Positions 43,664 to 54,640 of a DNA stretch of 64,000 nt are shown one piece after another (the stretch's first letter is position 1; each line of letters starts with the position of its first letter). The translations under genes and the position numbers were made by a program. Location of the stretch: positions 4,437,204 to 4,501,203 of the forward strand of contig OX235273.1 in assembly GCA_944472155.2 (NCBI GenBank), read 5' to 3'. The DNA comes from Trichobilharzia szidati (Eukaryota > Platyhelminthes > Trematoda > Strigeidida > Schistosomatidae). The notes below the pieces were generated by a model. That model ran no database searches, was not told where the DNA came from, and was given only the letters and a program-made list of their open reading frames with translations.

Positions 43664-44162
43664 NNNNNNNNNNNNNNNNNNNNNNNNNNNNNNNNNNNNN
43701 NNNNNNNNNNNNNNNNNNNNNNNNNNNNNNNNNNNNNNNNNNNNNNNNNNNNNNNNNNNNNNNNNNNNNNNNNNNNNNNNNNNNNNNNNNNNNNNNNNNN
43801 NNNNNNNNNNNNNNNNNNNNNNNNNNNNNNNNNNNNNNNNNNNNNNNNNNNNNNNNNNNNNNNNNNNNNNNNNNNNNNNNNNNNNNNNNNNNNNNNNNNN
43901 NNNNNNNNNNNNNNNNNNNNNNNNNNNNNNNNNNNNNNNNNNNNNNNNNNNNNNNNNNNNNNNNNNNNNNNNNNNNNNNNNNNNNNNNNNNNNNNNNNNN
44001 NNNNNNNNNNNNNNNNNNNNNNNNNNNNNNNNNNNNNNNNNNNNNNNNNNNNNNNNNNNNNNNNNNNNNNNNNNNNNNNNNNNNNNNNNNNNNNNNNNNN
44101 NNNNNNNNNNNNNNNNNNNNNNNNNNNNNNNNNNNNNNNNNNNNNNNNNNNNNNNNNNNNNN
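43664..44162. other. Assembly gap (499 N)
   Basis: Unknown bases; frames drawn across it are artefacts. The LTR-like sequence at its right edge suggests the gap may contain more of a repetitive element. Confidence 0.99.
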
Positions 44163-44414
44163 AGGTTGCTGGCCAAATTGGTTGACAGTAATTGAGGTCA
44201 AAGGTCAAGGTGGACAGGCGGTTACAGTTAACATATAGATGAACCGACACAGCCACAAGAGATGCAAGGTTAACTTTGTGTGAGAAACAACCAATCAACA
44301 GACTGTATTTTATACTAACATTGACCTACAATAATGTACATAAAAATCTATAAATACGTGTTGATTTTTCGTAATAAACGATCTGTTGCCTGGCCCTTGT
44401 CTTCTGTTGTTACA
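44163..44414 (-). mobile_element. LTR-like repeat, partial, at gap edge
   Basis: The reverse complement begins TGTAACAACAGAAGACAAGG and continues like 10041-10302 (cgtttattacgaaaaatcaa; gttaatcttgcatctcttgt). It runs into the gap near its 3' end, so it may be a solo LTR or the end of a full LTR element hidden in the gap. Confidence 0.6.
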
Positions 44415-44610
44415 GTAGTATTGGATGTGTTACAGAAAACTCGGTGGTCAGTTGTGCGTTAGACTAGTAAGAGAAGGTCGTGGATTCGATATCCGACGGA
44501 GTTAAGGGTACACGCGGACAAAACGGCTCTACAGTATCCCACTGCGAAGTTCGAAATAATTGACCTCGTGATAAAAGCTCTACCTTTTTAACTGTAGTAA
44601 TTAGGTGAGA
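44415..44610. other. Weak tRNA-like repeat
   Basis: ctcggtggtcagttgtgcgt followed by tggattcgatatccgacgg resembles an A box and B box of a tRNA-derived head. No other copy is obvious in the window. Confidence 0.35.
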
Positions 44611-45190
44611 ACTATTGTTATCATTATCATTATCCCCTTGAGTTCCTAGTGGAATATAAGGCCCCAACAACAAATCCCCACTTTCTCCTACCTTCTGACG
44701 TCCTCTTCAGCTGGTTGGGAACACGACTGCCCAAAATCTCTCATCTCTTCCTCACACGATCTCCTCAGAATCACCCTAGGACAACCCAATCGTCACCTAC
44801 CGATGGGATTCCACTCGAGCGCATAGTGCGCGATGTCATTCGACTGCCTCCTCAGAGTATCCCTGATCCATCTCCACTTTCTCCTTCATATTCGTTGAGC
44901 GATCAGCTCTTTGTTGGTTCGTTCCACTGCAGAGTCTCTTGTTGCCAATTCTTTCTGGCGATTTGATATTCAGTATTAAGCGAAGACAACTGTTGATGAA
45001 AGTTTGCAAACTATTGGAAATCCTTTTCGTGACACGCAAAGTTTCTGACCCGACTTCACATTTGTGTTGAACAGAATCCGAATCTTGTTCCTTATGCTGA
45101 GCGAGAAAGATTTCCAAACTGGTTTCAGGTTTATGAAGGCCTCTGTTGCCTTTCCAATTTGATTTTAACATCTCCATCCATTCTGAGAAC
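44611..45190 (-). mobile_element. RTE-c LINE 3' fragment
   Basis: Starts tatcattatccccttgagtt and tcctagtggaatataaggcc. The minus-strand frame at 44836-45177 reads CEVGSETLRVTKRISNSLQT, FINSCLRLILNIKSPERIGN and NMKEKVEMDQGYSEEAVE. Closest in the window to 10625-12640 and 52536-53172. Confidence 0.8.
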
Positions 45191-45239
45191 TAAAAGGGAC
45201 TTTAATCTTCAATTATATGCTTGTATTGGTCTGATTTAT

Positions 45240-45457
45240 TGGTTACAGGATTTCATCATTAGCTGGATCAGGTCCCAGTGGTTTAATGGTCTATGAGCTC
45301 GCCTTGTACTAGAAGGTCTTGAAGTCGAACCCTGGCGGTGGGTGTGTATTGTGAAGAGTCCCAAACTAGGACTAGAGGGACGGCCGTCCAGTACTCCCAA
45401 GTGGTTTTCCAATGGTTCTCTAACCAATGTCAGCTCATGATGAAGTCCTGTAACCAA
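45240..45457 (+). mobile_element. HHR-retroposon with short inverted termini
   Basis: The first 25 bp (ggttacaggatttcatcatt) are the inverted form of its own end (gatgaagtcctgtaacc at 45438-45454). The interior holds the promoter cccagtggtttaatgg, a B-box-like region and a hammerhead wrecked by changes (ggactagaggg for ggacgaaa). Body sequence is missing. Confidence 0.75.
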
Positions 45458-45662
45458 GGGACCTTATTCATTTCATTTCCTAGTTTCTATACAGAAATAG
45501 ATTGAACTGCACCGAGTGCCTATTAAAATACAGTTTATACTCTCCTCTCTGATAGTTAGTAGAAATCTATACTGCGTTGGATATAATTTACAGCTCAGTA
45601 GTAAAGAACAAATCTAACAAATCAACAACCCTACTATGTTAAGTACAGATTTGATTTCAGTG

Positions 45663-45930
45663 TTGTGAGGCTAAGCCTCGGTGGTTCATTGGTAGAATAC
45701 TCGTCACCCATTCATGATAGCTCAGGGTTCGATTCCTGACTGACGCTCTGCTAAACCCCACTCATTTTGCTAACTGGTAAAAAATTTAGAGAAGAAACTT
45801 CGGGTGTGCGGCTGGGAACCCTACCCCTTGGAAGGAAACGAAACCACTACTACTGAAACTCCAAGCATCACACCCATTGCTCCATGTGGAAAACGAGGAA
45901 TGAAATTAAAATGAAAGAAAGCATATTACA
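45663..45930 (+). mobile_element. tRNA-Gly-like SINE or tRNA-derived repeat
   Basis: gcctcggtggttcattggta then gaatactcgtcacccattc and agggttcgattcctgac closely follow a eukaryotic tRNA-Gly 5' half, A box and B box. The anticodon arm is not well formed and the acceptor 3' side pairs poorly, and a non-tRNA body follows (tcgggtgtgcggctgggaac, accactactactgaaactcc), so a SINE or tRNA pseudogene is more likely than a working tRNA. Confidence 0.6.
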
Positions 45931-45967
45931 AGGCTGAAATCACAGTCCTTTAACAATCTGAGGACTG

Positions 45968-46398
45968 ATTACAGGATTTCACCATGAGGTGGAAGCGACT
46001 GGCCTTATCCAGGTAGGTAGTGACCTGGGATTCTAGGGGAAAGCTGTGACCAGTAGGGCATAGCAGGTCGGGTATCAGGACAAATACTCGCTAAAGACAT
46101 TGGCTAGCGGTTGCTCTATGGAGTGAATAGGCAGAAGTTAGAATTCATGGGCTGGTGGGCATTGGATTGAGTGGCAGTGACTGAATGGTATACGAGCTTG
46201 CTCGCCTTGTAACCAGAAGGTCCTCGGTTCGAACCCTTGTGGGTGATTACTGATGAAGATCCCCGAACTAGGGCGACGAAACACCTGTCCAGTACTCCTA
46301 GCTGGTTTTCCAATGGTTCTCTAACTGATGTCAGCTCATGATAAAATCCTGTAGCCAATCAGTCAAATCCATACAAACGAATATTTGAAAATCTGAGG
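45968..46398 (+). mobile_element. HHR-retroposon, full length, with inverted 5' tip
   Basis: gattacaggatttcaccatg (inverted tail) is followed at once by a plus-oriented monomer from the body start to atccatacaaacgaatattt. Promoter cagtgactgaatggtata, B-box-like ggttcgaacccttg. The hammerhead region 46241-46300 keeps cgaaac and gtccagtact, but the first core base is A and stem II has an extra pair. Confidence 0.8.
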
Positions 46399-47045
46399 AT
46401 TCCATACTAAAATCTAAAATTCAGTCGGTTAAAAAATGTCTGTGAAGCATCTACTTGGATCTTCTTTACTTCAGACTGAAATGTACACTTTTTCATGAAT
46501 CATTACACTTAATTACTAGTGGAGTACACTTTCACTTTGCTTTTTCGGCTATTTGCCGGTGCATAGGAATCTATCTGTCAGGGATTTAGCACTTGACCGT
46601 CAGGTTTTACGATGAATTGGTCACCCTTAGTCTATAGACCATTACTGTAGAAAAAGCCAACGGAGGTATTTACATTTTCAAGAGTATAAAATAAACATCA
46701 GAAGACGGTAATTTAGGGGAATATGACAACTGAATGACCACGTATAATAATGTCATATTTTCAGCTATTGCATGACTATATCACAACTGTCTTCGGAATA
46801 TACCTTAACTGCATAGATCTGATCAGAACTAAATCATTGCAGTATCCCCTATAACATCACTTGGTTAACTCTGTTTTCAACATGATAACCATAACTTCCA
46901 ATGAAACTTTGTATAAATCTCATCAATTGATTCAAATAACAAAACATGAGGTCAGCTCAGCGAGGCAGTTGTACGGCTTTTTAGCCCTACGTATGTAAAT
47001 GGGTGCTGATGGAGATGGGTGAACTTGTCTTACCTTCAGTCTTCT
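46399..47045. other. No feature recognised
   Basis: No frame or shared repeat seen. Confidence 0.4.
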
Positions 47046-47190
47046 ATAGTTTGGTTTGTAAGGGTTAATTATGTTTTTACGAGTAGATCACGGACTGATA
47101 TCAGTTAGAGAACCATTGAAAACCAGGTAGTACTGGACAGCTGCTGTTTCATCCTAGTTTGGGAATCATCGGCAGTACGCATCCACTGGG
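47046..47190 (-). mobile_element. HHR-retroposon 3' half
   Basis: Starts with the inverted terminus tggtttgtaagggttaatta, then ctgatatcagttagagaacc, ggtagtactggacagctgct and gtttcatcctagtttgggaa, the hammerhead with an inserted gct, and ends in cagtacgcatccac. Confidence 0.7.
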
Positions 47191-47194
47191 CTGC

Positions 47195-47765
47195 TGCTGC
47201 TGGATTCAACATTGAACTTGGCACCCAAGTGCAGCAGTTCGAGTTGTCACGTTCCAAATAGCACACAAAGGTAGACAAGAAAATGAGTGAAGAGAATCAA
47301 TAGAGTTTTGACAAGTATAAGAGTGAAACAGAATGAGTAATGGTAGGAAGGAATATGAAAGTTTACAGAGACTGAATACATCTGCGTAAGCCATTGATAA
47401 CGATTTTGAGCCATGTCACCTATTGTCTCCAGCCACCATTGATTCTTAGAGTCCAGAGGGCCCCAACCTGGAAGTCTGCATCTCCCTACCTGACTCAGTC
47501 TAACTGTCAGGTATTTCATGGATTGATGAGGCCATGTTTTTGTTTGGCCACCACTTACTCTTTTCCAACCTGCACCTACCTATGTCAGCTAATAATGCCC
47601 GTCAGGAGGGGGAGGCGATGGTTAGGCATGCGCAGCACGTGACGTGGCCATCTCAATCTATGTAACTTTATAGCCTCTTCGATTGATTTTCCCTCTTTGC
47701 CCAACACTCTACGCCTAAGGTCAACGTTACTTACCTTATTATGCCACCTAACGTGAGAAAGAGAT
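47195..47765 (-). mobile_element. LINE-d 3' fragment
   Basis: Minus-strand codons read VRWHNKVSNVDLRRRVLGKE, GKSIEEAIKLHRLRWPRHVL and RMPNHRLP, then QVGRCRLPGWGPLDSKNQWW and ETIGDMAQNRYQW, followed by the pyrimidine-rich 3' UTR. Same C-terminus as 60300-60949. The bases just beyond (47766-47820) resemble a tRNA-like head on the minus strand. Confidence 0.75.
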
Positions 47766-47820
47766 CGTAGACTGGGATTCGAACTCAGGACCTTCCGGAT
47801 ACAAGGCAATCTGCTGAACA

Positions 47821-48340
47821 AATTTAATTACTCAATAGCAGACCTTTTTGACTAGAACTTCTTGCATGGAATAATGAAATAGGACATCTGTTCTATTTCG
47901 CTTACTGTTAGATCGTAAGTAATGGTTTAGGTGGATAGCTGGGGGTATTACCAATAATAATAACATCTTTATTCTGAACAGTATTTATAAAATGTGGAGA
48001 ATTTTCAGAGGAGTTTATTGCATGATATTTTCACCTTTGTACAATATCTTCTAGTGAAATATTAATTAATTGACAGTATATACTGTGACACAATGGTCTC
48101 TGAGCTGAAGCACAAACCATTCCATTGTGTGATATATCTGCTTTGTCCTTCTCCTTCACGAAATCCACGATATCCGCCTAGTTGAAAGTCAGTTGTGAGA
48201 TGTTCAGAAGTACATTTCGAGACCCAAGGACATAATTGATGAAGATTTATCTCATGTATTGGAACACGTTACCACCCACTATCAGGCCTTTGCTCAAGTT
48301 TAGTAGGAAATTGCGAATCAGAAGCTTGTATACACTTTAA
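47821..48340. other. No feature recognised
   Basis: No feature supportable. Confidence 0.4.
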
Positions 48341-48532
48341 ATTTATTTTTTATTTTGATTACAGCTTGATGCCACACCGTATTTTCAGTACAAGTATGGG
48401 ATTTTCAGCATGGATATCGGTAGCCCAAATTTACAGGCCGACCATAGATATCGGGTGTGCGTCGGCAGGGGATCGAACCCCGGACCATGCGCATGGTCGG
48501 CGAGAGTCCTAACCACTATGCCACCGACGCAA
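48341..48532 (-). mobile_element. SINE-A, left copy of an inverted pair
   Basis: The reverse complement opens gcgtcggtggcatagtggtt (A box) with B-box region ccggggttcgatcccctgcc. The 7-bp acceptor-like stem gcgtcgg/ccgacgc is perfect. The body runs to gaatacggtgtggcatcaag and a tail of aaaataaaaaataaatt. Confidence 0.9.
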
Positions 48533-48777
48533 CATAAGTGTAGATAGTACCATTAGAGGTCATATTGTAATCGGTTAAAACAAAGCGAGCGTGAGAGAAT
48601 ATATGGAATAGAGAGATTGAAGCTCTTGGTAGTCCAAGTTTTGGGCAGGCCGCTTAGATTATTCGGATGGCGATGCTAGTGATGGAATTCAGCGGTCACC
48701 ACGAGAAAAACTACAGTGAAAGTATTTGCCAAGAATGTTTCCATTAAGCAACAGTGAAAGGCAAATTTTCAAGTGTG

Positions 48778-48965
48778 TGCGTCGGTGGCACAGTGGTCAG
48801 GACTCTCGCCGACCATGCACATGGTCCAGGGTTCGATCCCCTGCCGACGCACACCCGATATCTATGGTCGGCCTACAAAATTTGGGCTATCGATACCCAT
48901 GCTGAAAATTCCATACTTGTACTAAAAATACGGTGTGGAATCAAGCTGTAATCAAAATAATAAAA
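48778..48965 (+). mobile_element. SINE-A, right copy of an inverted pair
   Basis: Plus copy: gcgtcggtggcacagtggtc, cagggttcgatcccctgccg, cacacccgatatctatggtc, ctacaaaatttgggctatcg, ggtgtggaatcaagctgtaa, then tcaaaataataaaaaaag. Well preserved and close to the left copy, 245 bp away in opposite orientation. Confidence 0.9.
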
Positions 48966-49400
48966 AAAGTAACCGTCGTAATCGTGACTAAAATTAATGC
49001 CGATCGACGATCCGTGATAGTTTTATAATTGAAACTTTTACGTCTTCTAGCTCCACAGTCATTATGATCGCAAAGCTGTAACTTAAGGAATTGACTGAAT
49101 GGCATCACTGGTTCAACATGACAACATTTTGGTGGTGGGGTAGTAGCCTCACTGCCGTGAAGCTGTGCCTCGGATATAGTTGAAGCCACCTTTGGCAATT
49201 AATGAACGAGGTAGGTGACATTGTGACCATAGTTCATTAGATGAATAGTGTTAATAATAACAAAATGAACAACGACTGGCACTGTTACCTATTCCGCAAT
49301 GACTATTGTCATCATAGCTTTCTGTTTAAACCTCTCTTCTTGATTATAAATTTGTTCTATCACGCTGGTCTTATGATATACCCTAGCTATTTCGAGTTCT
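48966..49400. other. No feature recognised
   Basis: Nothing supportable; the 85-codon minus frame here has no recognisable motif. Confidence 0.4.
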
Positions 49401-50100
49401 CATATTATTATTACTTTTGTTCCCTTGGCTTCCTAGTGGAACATAGACCTTCAACTGCACGTCTCCACTTGTTTCTATCTTCTGCTGTACTTTTCACCTG
49501 CATCCATGTTAGTCCATACTGTCTCAACTCCTCTTCACACAATCTCCCCCATGTCACCCTTGCACTGACGTCCCACTACTCACCACTTCCCTTTCGGGTT
49601 CCACTCGAGCGTCGGCCTGACGTGCGATGTCACCCAGCGGCCTCCTCAGCGAGTGTCCAATCCATCTCCACTTTCTCCTGCATATTTGTTGGGCGATTGG
49701 TTCTTGTTTTGTTTGTTCCCATAGTTTCTTGTTGGTTCTTGTTCTTTCCGGCCATCTGATCTTCAGTATAGAGCGAAGACAGTTGTTGATAAAGGTCTGC
49801 AACAGGCTGTTGGAAATATTCTTTGTGACCCGCGAAGTTTCTGATCCGTATAGAAGAAGAAGTGACTTGACGTTTGTATTGAAAATCCGAATTTTGTTGT
49901 TGATGCTGAGTGACGAAGATTTCCAGATTGGTTTCAGGTTGATGAATGTGTTTCTCGCCTTCCCGATTCTCGATTTGACATCCTCGTTCATCCGTTCCTC
50001 CTGTAGTTGAGACAATGCTCCCTACTTAGATAAGTGAATGAAGTAACCTCTTTCCAATCCCTCCCGTTGATGGTGATTGGCGTTGGACATTGCTCGTAGA
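49401..50100 (-). mobile_element. RTE-b LINE 3' fragment, 0.7 kb
   Basis: Tail gttcccttggcttcctagtg. The minus-strand frame at 49554-50015 reads EERMNEDVKSRIGKARNTFI, LKPIWKSSSLSINNKIRIFN, LLYGSETSRVTKNISNSLLQ and RRKWRWIGHSLRRPLGDIAR, 153 open codons of post-RT sequence. It starts near the NGRDWKEV segment. Confidence 0.9.
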
Positions 50101-50520
50101 GAACTTCAAATTGTGTTTGACTATTACAGTAGCGTCAAAAAATCTTTTCAATCAGTGTGAACACTACCCATAATAATAAATAATGATAACGACCAGTTTT
50201 GTTCACAGTTATAAGAGTACACTTAAGCAGGCGCATATTACACGCACATTCATTTACTCAATTTAATCGATAACCACTTCATTTTTACAACTTTCCAGTT
50301 ATTTTGTAAGGTGAAATACCCGCAGTGAAATGTAATTCTCAAAACACTTTGATGCACGCATTCATGTTTCTTCACATAATGAGGTCATACGTGTAGATCT
50401 AACTATATCCAGAGTACAAAACAAATCTAAAAAAATTTAATGAAAACTGGTATACTGGTAGTAAGATTATCTTAAATAGCTGTAATTATTACAGCTTGAG
50501 ATTGATGTAATGAGCAGTGG
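50101..50520. other. No feature recognised
   Basis: Nothing supportable. Confidence 0.4.
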
Positions 50521-51440
50521 GCTTGAAATAATAGAGAAGATTTGTAGCTCAGGTTGATGATTTCCGAATTAGTTGTGTTCTCTAAGCTGGTTGATTTAAT
50601 TGCAAAGCTGTCATCGTCCATCTTCTAGACAACAACTTCAGCGGAAGTCTTAGCATAAAATGAACTCATTTAAATTCTCCATGAATGATTACATAATAGT
50701 GTCTCCTAGCAACCATCTTCGTGATTGGTAGTCGATTAACATCCGCAATGATTATTTTTATTGACTTGGAATTTGACCTTTCTTGTCATGTGGTTTACTT
50801 TTTATTAGTTGGTAAATTTGGTCTATATTAATAATATGTTTGTGAATCGCTGGTTGATTCACTTGAGAACCAAGCTTCTGGGAATTTTCTGGCACTTTTG
50901 GTGTTTCCTCTGTTTACAATTTCGACATTATCCCAATCAAATTGGTGTCCATAATTATCTACATGCATTGATATGAAACACGAATATATATATCATGTCT
51001 TTTTACAGCTAATTGGTGTTCCTGGATTCTGATTCGAAGGGGATGCCCACTTTGTTGACCGATGTAATGTCTGTTACAGTATATACAATTTATTTTGTAA
51101 GTGGTATTAATTTTAGCTTCTTTTTCTGTTGGATCTTTCGGTTTGCACAGTATCGAATGAAGTGACTGTGCTGGTTGGTTGGCTTGTGTGCTTTATCTGT
51201 TTCAAATGGTTTTAATATCCTAGCTATTATTTCGGAGATATTTTTTATACATATATGGTAAGATGAATTTTCTTGTAGTCTTTGATGACCGTTTCTTGTT
51301 GGCGTTGTGACTCGATTTTAAACACTTTTTAATGAAATTTTTAGGATATCCGTTCTTTTTGAAGATGGTTAGAGTAGTGAGTTTATATGAAGTGAGAGTC
51401 ACATTCGTGGAAAGATTCAGACAAGTGACACCCACCTGAG
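50521..51440 (-). mobile_element. PLE-B Penelope-like element, C-terminal 0.9 kb
   Basis: Minus-strand order: TIFKKNGYPKNFIKKCLK at about 51310-51375 (NGYP signature), a linker, INCIYCNRHYIGQQSGHPLR and IRIQEHQLA at about 51025-51095 (GIY-YIG with YIG and R..EH), HVDNYGHQFDWDNVEIVN at about 50920-50975, then the 3' end and terminal repeat at 50540-50710 with a hammerhead-like block complementary to that in 31582-31826. Frames are interrupted. Confidence 0.8.
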
Positions 51441-52089
51441 TGAGCTTTAAGTCTTTACAGTGTATTAGATAACCATTTCACTTATTGTGATACTTGGGAA
51501 CTACTTTTGGTAACTATAGTGAAACGCCACCCTGAAAAATATTTGAGTCTCTCTGCTCACTGTGTAGAATGCTGGATCCAGTTTGTGAACATTGTTGATT
51601 ATAGTCCTATCGTGAATCATGTTTATACATCACTTTCAATTATGTTTCATTGACGTTAATACGTTATTGGTAACACAAACATCAGTAATTTTGGAAAATT
51701 AAGTGAACGTAGGTTCTGTCATTAACAATCAGCAATTGGATAAATGCTATGGTTGTATATTTCGTTTTAATTTCAGACTCTCGACAGCAGTGTATTAGCT
51801 AACATGACAGCGAACGAACTGAAGACCACCAGGACTAAACCATTGTCTAACCTTCCATAGATAACACTGCTTCACAAACGGATATTCTTTCCGGAAAGAA
51901 TCGTCTTGGAAACCATTCAGGGGTTCGCAAGTTGAATGTTACAGTCATAACTGAAAAGTAATTTACTTTGGAAAATTATCACATCGTCATTTTCGATCAC
52001 AAGTGAATTATTATTGCCTCCATTCCTAAGTGGAAGTTATGAGAGTGAATTCTCTTACTCTTATACTTAGCACTGCTAGATGACATATA
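51441..52089. other. No feature recognised
   Basis: No frame or shared repeat seen. Confidence 0.4.
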
Positions 52090-52335
52090 TATATGCATAT
52101 TTTTTTCATTCGTTCACGTTCCCAGTTGAACATAGGGTGCCTTCAAGCTAGAGACTTGAAGTTTCTGTAGCAGCGTTTATTTTTACAGGATGGGGTTGTT
52201 AGCCCCATGCCTAACCATTCCTCTTTACCAGCTTTATTACTGGCTTAGCAAGGTAAAGGAGTGTGTCGGCCGATGGTCAAACCCCGGACCACATGCGTGG
52301 TCGACGAGCCTTCTACTGCTGCGCCACCGACGCAC
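52090..52335 (-). mobile_element. SINE-B, tRNA head plus RTE-like tail
   Basis: Matches 28681-28917: cagttgaacatagggtgcct (tail), ttcaagctagagacttgaag, ggatggggttgttagcccca, ggcttagcaaggtaaaggag, gtcaaaccccggaccacatg (B box damaged) and gcgccaccgacgca. The RTE-b-like 3' end is preserved. Confidence 0.8.
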
Positions 52336-52535
52336 ATATATGCATACATTAGTCAATTTCATTATTAGTTTCGTGACATACTTTATAGAATCTTGGAATG
52401 ATAATGATATCATACAGCAGTCTGCAGTAGTAGACGAAATGTTTTATTCAGAATGAGGGTTAGTAGACTATTTGTTTACTTTTATGAAGAAGTCCGTTAG
52501 TTCTAGAAGTAATTTAAATATTTCCACCAGGATAA

Positions 52536-53172
52536 TGATAATAATAAGTATTATTCCATTGGGTTCAGATTGTCCACAATCTCCCATCTGCTCCTCGCCA
52601 CACAACCTCCTTCACGTCACCCTCTTACTGAAGACTCACTCTTCGCTTACCATTGGGATTCCACTCGAGTGATGGTCTGAATTGTGAGTGATGTTATTCG
52701 ACGATCTCCTCAATATATTCCTGATCCATCTCCATTTTCTCCTACATATTTGTTGAGCAATCAGTTCTTGGTTGGTTTGTCCCCAGCCAGAGTTTCTTGC
52801 TGCTAATTTCTTTCTGACTGGCCAGCCGACTGACCATTTGATCTTCAGTATGGAGCGGGCAAAAGTGGAAGCTGTTGACAAAAGTCTACAGCACCCCTTC
52901 TCGTGACGTGCAGTACAAGTTTTTGACCCATATAGAAGAACTGACTGACCTAAAATTTGTGCTGAATATTCGAATTTTGTTCTCTATGCTGAGGCGGAGT
53001 GCAGAAGACTTCCAAACTGGCTTTAGACTGATGAAGGTGTATCTTGCCTTCCCAATTCTTGTTGGCTTTGACGTCTTCATCCATTCCGGCTATAGCTGAA
53101 ACAATCCTTCCTAGATAAGTGGAGGATTTAACCTCTATTAAGTCTCTCCCGTTGATAGTGAATGGCACTGAG
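52536..53172 (-). mobile_element. RTE-c LINE 3' fragment
   Basis: Begins ttattccattgggttcagat with part of the extreme 3' end lost. Minus-strand frames carry NQELIAQQICRRKWRWIRNI, WVKNLYCTSRE, IENKIRIFSTNFRSVSSSIW and TINGRDLIEVKSSTYLGRIV. Internal small insertions. Confidence 0.8.
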
Positions 53173-53814
53173 GTGACACCTTGAATAGAAGTCTAAAGAC
53201 TGAGATTTTATCAATCTTTTGTTCACCGTATTCATTAGGCGTGCCAGTGTGAAACTTCTGACTTAACGATTGCCTTTCAAAGCCAAGTTACAGTGCTAAC
53301 GAAGCCTATGTAGGACTCACTGAAGTCGTTTTTAAGTCATGTATATTGAATTGGCCTGCTTGTCCTTCACTTGCATTACACTTATACAACGAGAGGTGAG
53401 TTTTTTAACATGGTGTTGCTTCGAATTAACGACATTGGCTTTGAATGTCCATGACTAATATTTGAGTCTCAAAGCCTGGTGAGAAATTACCAGAAATAGG
53501 TATCTGCCCAAACTGTGTTTGACAACTCTAGAAATGACACAATCGAGGCAAACTAATCATCGCTCGTCTCAAAAAGCATCATTATATCTCTGTCAGTATG
53601 GCTAATTGATTTAAACAACCAACTCACAGCTATTTCATCTCTGGTTCGAGTCTTTCCTAGCCTAATTAGGTTATGGCAGCTATGTTGTACCATTATTCCC
53701 CTTACATTCAATGTGTCTCACCGCCTGATGTATAAAAATTCAATTACTGTACATTTGGATTACATTATTCCAGTACATCTTGAAAGTTTTAAGACACACA
53801 AAAACGCTTAGCAC
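53173..53814. other. No feature recognised
   Basis: Nothing supportable. Confidence 0.4.
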
Positions 53815-54322
53815 TGATTCCAACAGTTCTCCAACCGATGTCAGCTCATAATGAAATCCTGTCACTAATCATTAATCAAATCCCTACAAATCAATACCTG
53901 AATATCAATGAAATGCTCACCAGCAACTGGCCCTATCCAGGTAGGTAGTTACCTGGAATTCTAGTGGGAAGTCGTGACCAGTAGGGTACAGCAGGTTGGG
54001 TGTGAGGACAAATACTCGCCAAAAACATTGGCTAGTGGTCACGCTATGTCGTGAAATGGCAGAAGTTAGAATTCATGGGTTAGCCATTGGATTGGGTCCC
54101 AGTGAGTGAATGGTATACGAGCTTGCTCGCCTTGTAACTAGAAGGTACTGGGCTCGAACCCTGGTGATGGGTGCTCACTGTTGAAGAGTCTCAAACTAGG
54201 CTAATGAAACAGCTATCCAGCACTCCTAACTGGTTTTGCAATGGTTCTCTATTCGATGTCAGCTCATGATGAAATCCTGTAGCCAATCAATCAAATCCCT
54301 ACAAACTAATGCTTCAATATCT
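53815..54322 (+). mobile_element. HHR-retroposon, partial plus full monomer in tandem
   Basis: 53815-53912 is the tail of one monomer (gttctccaaccgatgtcagc ... atccctacaaatcaatacct), joined to a complete second monomer starting tatcaatgaaatgctcacc and ending at atccctacaaactaatgctt. The promoter is present; the hammerhead region 54170-54230 has the core ttgaaga and the altered stem II partner ggctaatgaaac. The first monomer begins within about 15 nt downstream of where hammerhead cleavage would fall. Confidence 0.85.
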
Positions 54323-54640
54323 TTCTTTCCTTCGACTCCTTAATTTGATTTTTTTTCCACTAATTAAATATAAAGCGATCACATTAGAGAGTCTGAAGTA
54401 GATTTAATTCTTGGAGACAAACAAAAATTAGCTAAATCGTTTCCTATTTCTCGTTCACCACATAATGCAGAAACGAAATTTTCTCGCGGGTCATTTTAAG
54501 GACAGACATACTCATTAGTAATATTTAAATGGAAAAAACAAGGCGACAAATTATTGTTCCCATAGTATTAATAAACAAAACGTAACAAAATCAAAATTCT
54601 CTGATCTTATTCTACTTTACCAGATCAAATATTAAACACA
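54323..54640. other. No feature recognised
   Basis: Nothing supportable. Confidence 0.35.

Noticed and set aside
43617..44298. Long frames of 174-214 codons spanning the N block
   Set aside because: They consist almost wholly of unknown residues from the assembly gap.
48778..48850. A functional tRNA gene (good A box, B box and acceptor stem)
   Set aside because: It is the head of SINE-A, present in several copies with a SINE body and tail, and the anticodon arm is not standard.
49241..49759. 172-codon plus-strand frame as a membrane-like protein
   Set aside because: Its second half is antisense to RTE-b and the hydrophobicity is a by-product of that; the first half has no support.
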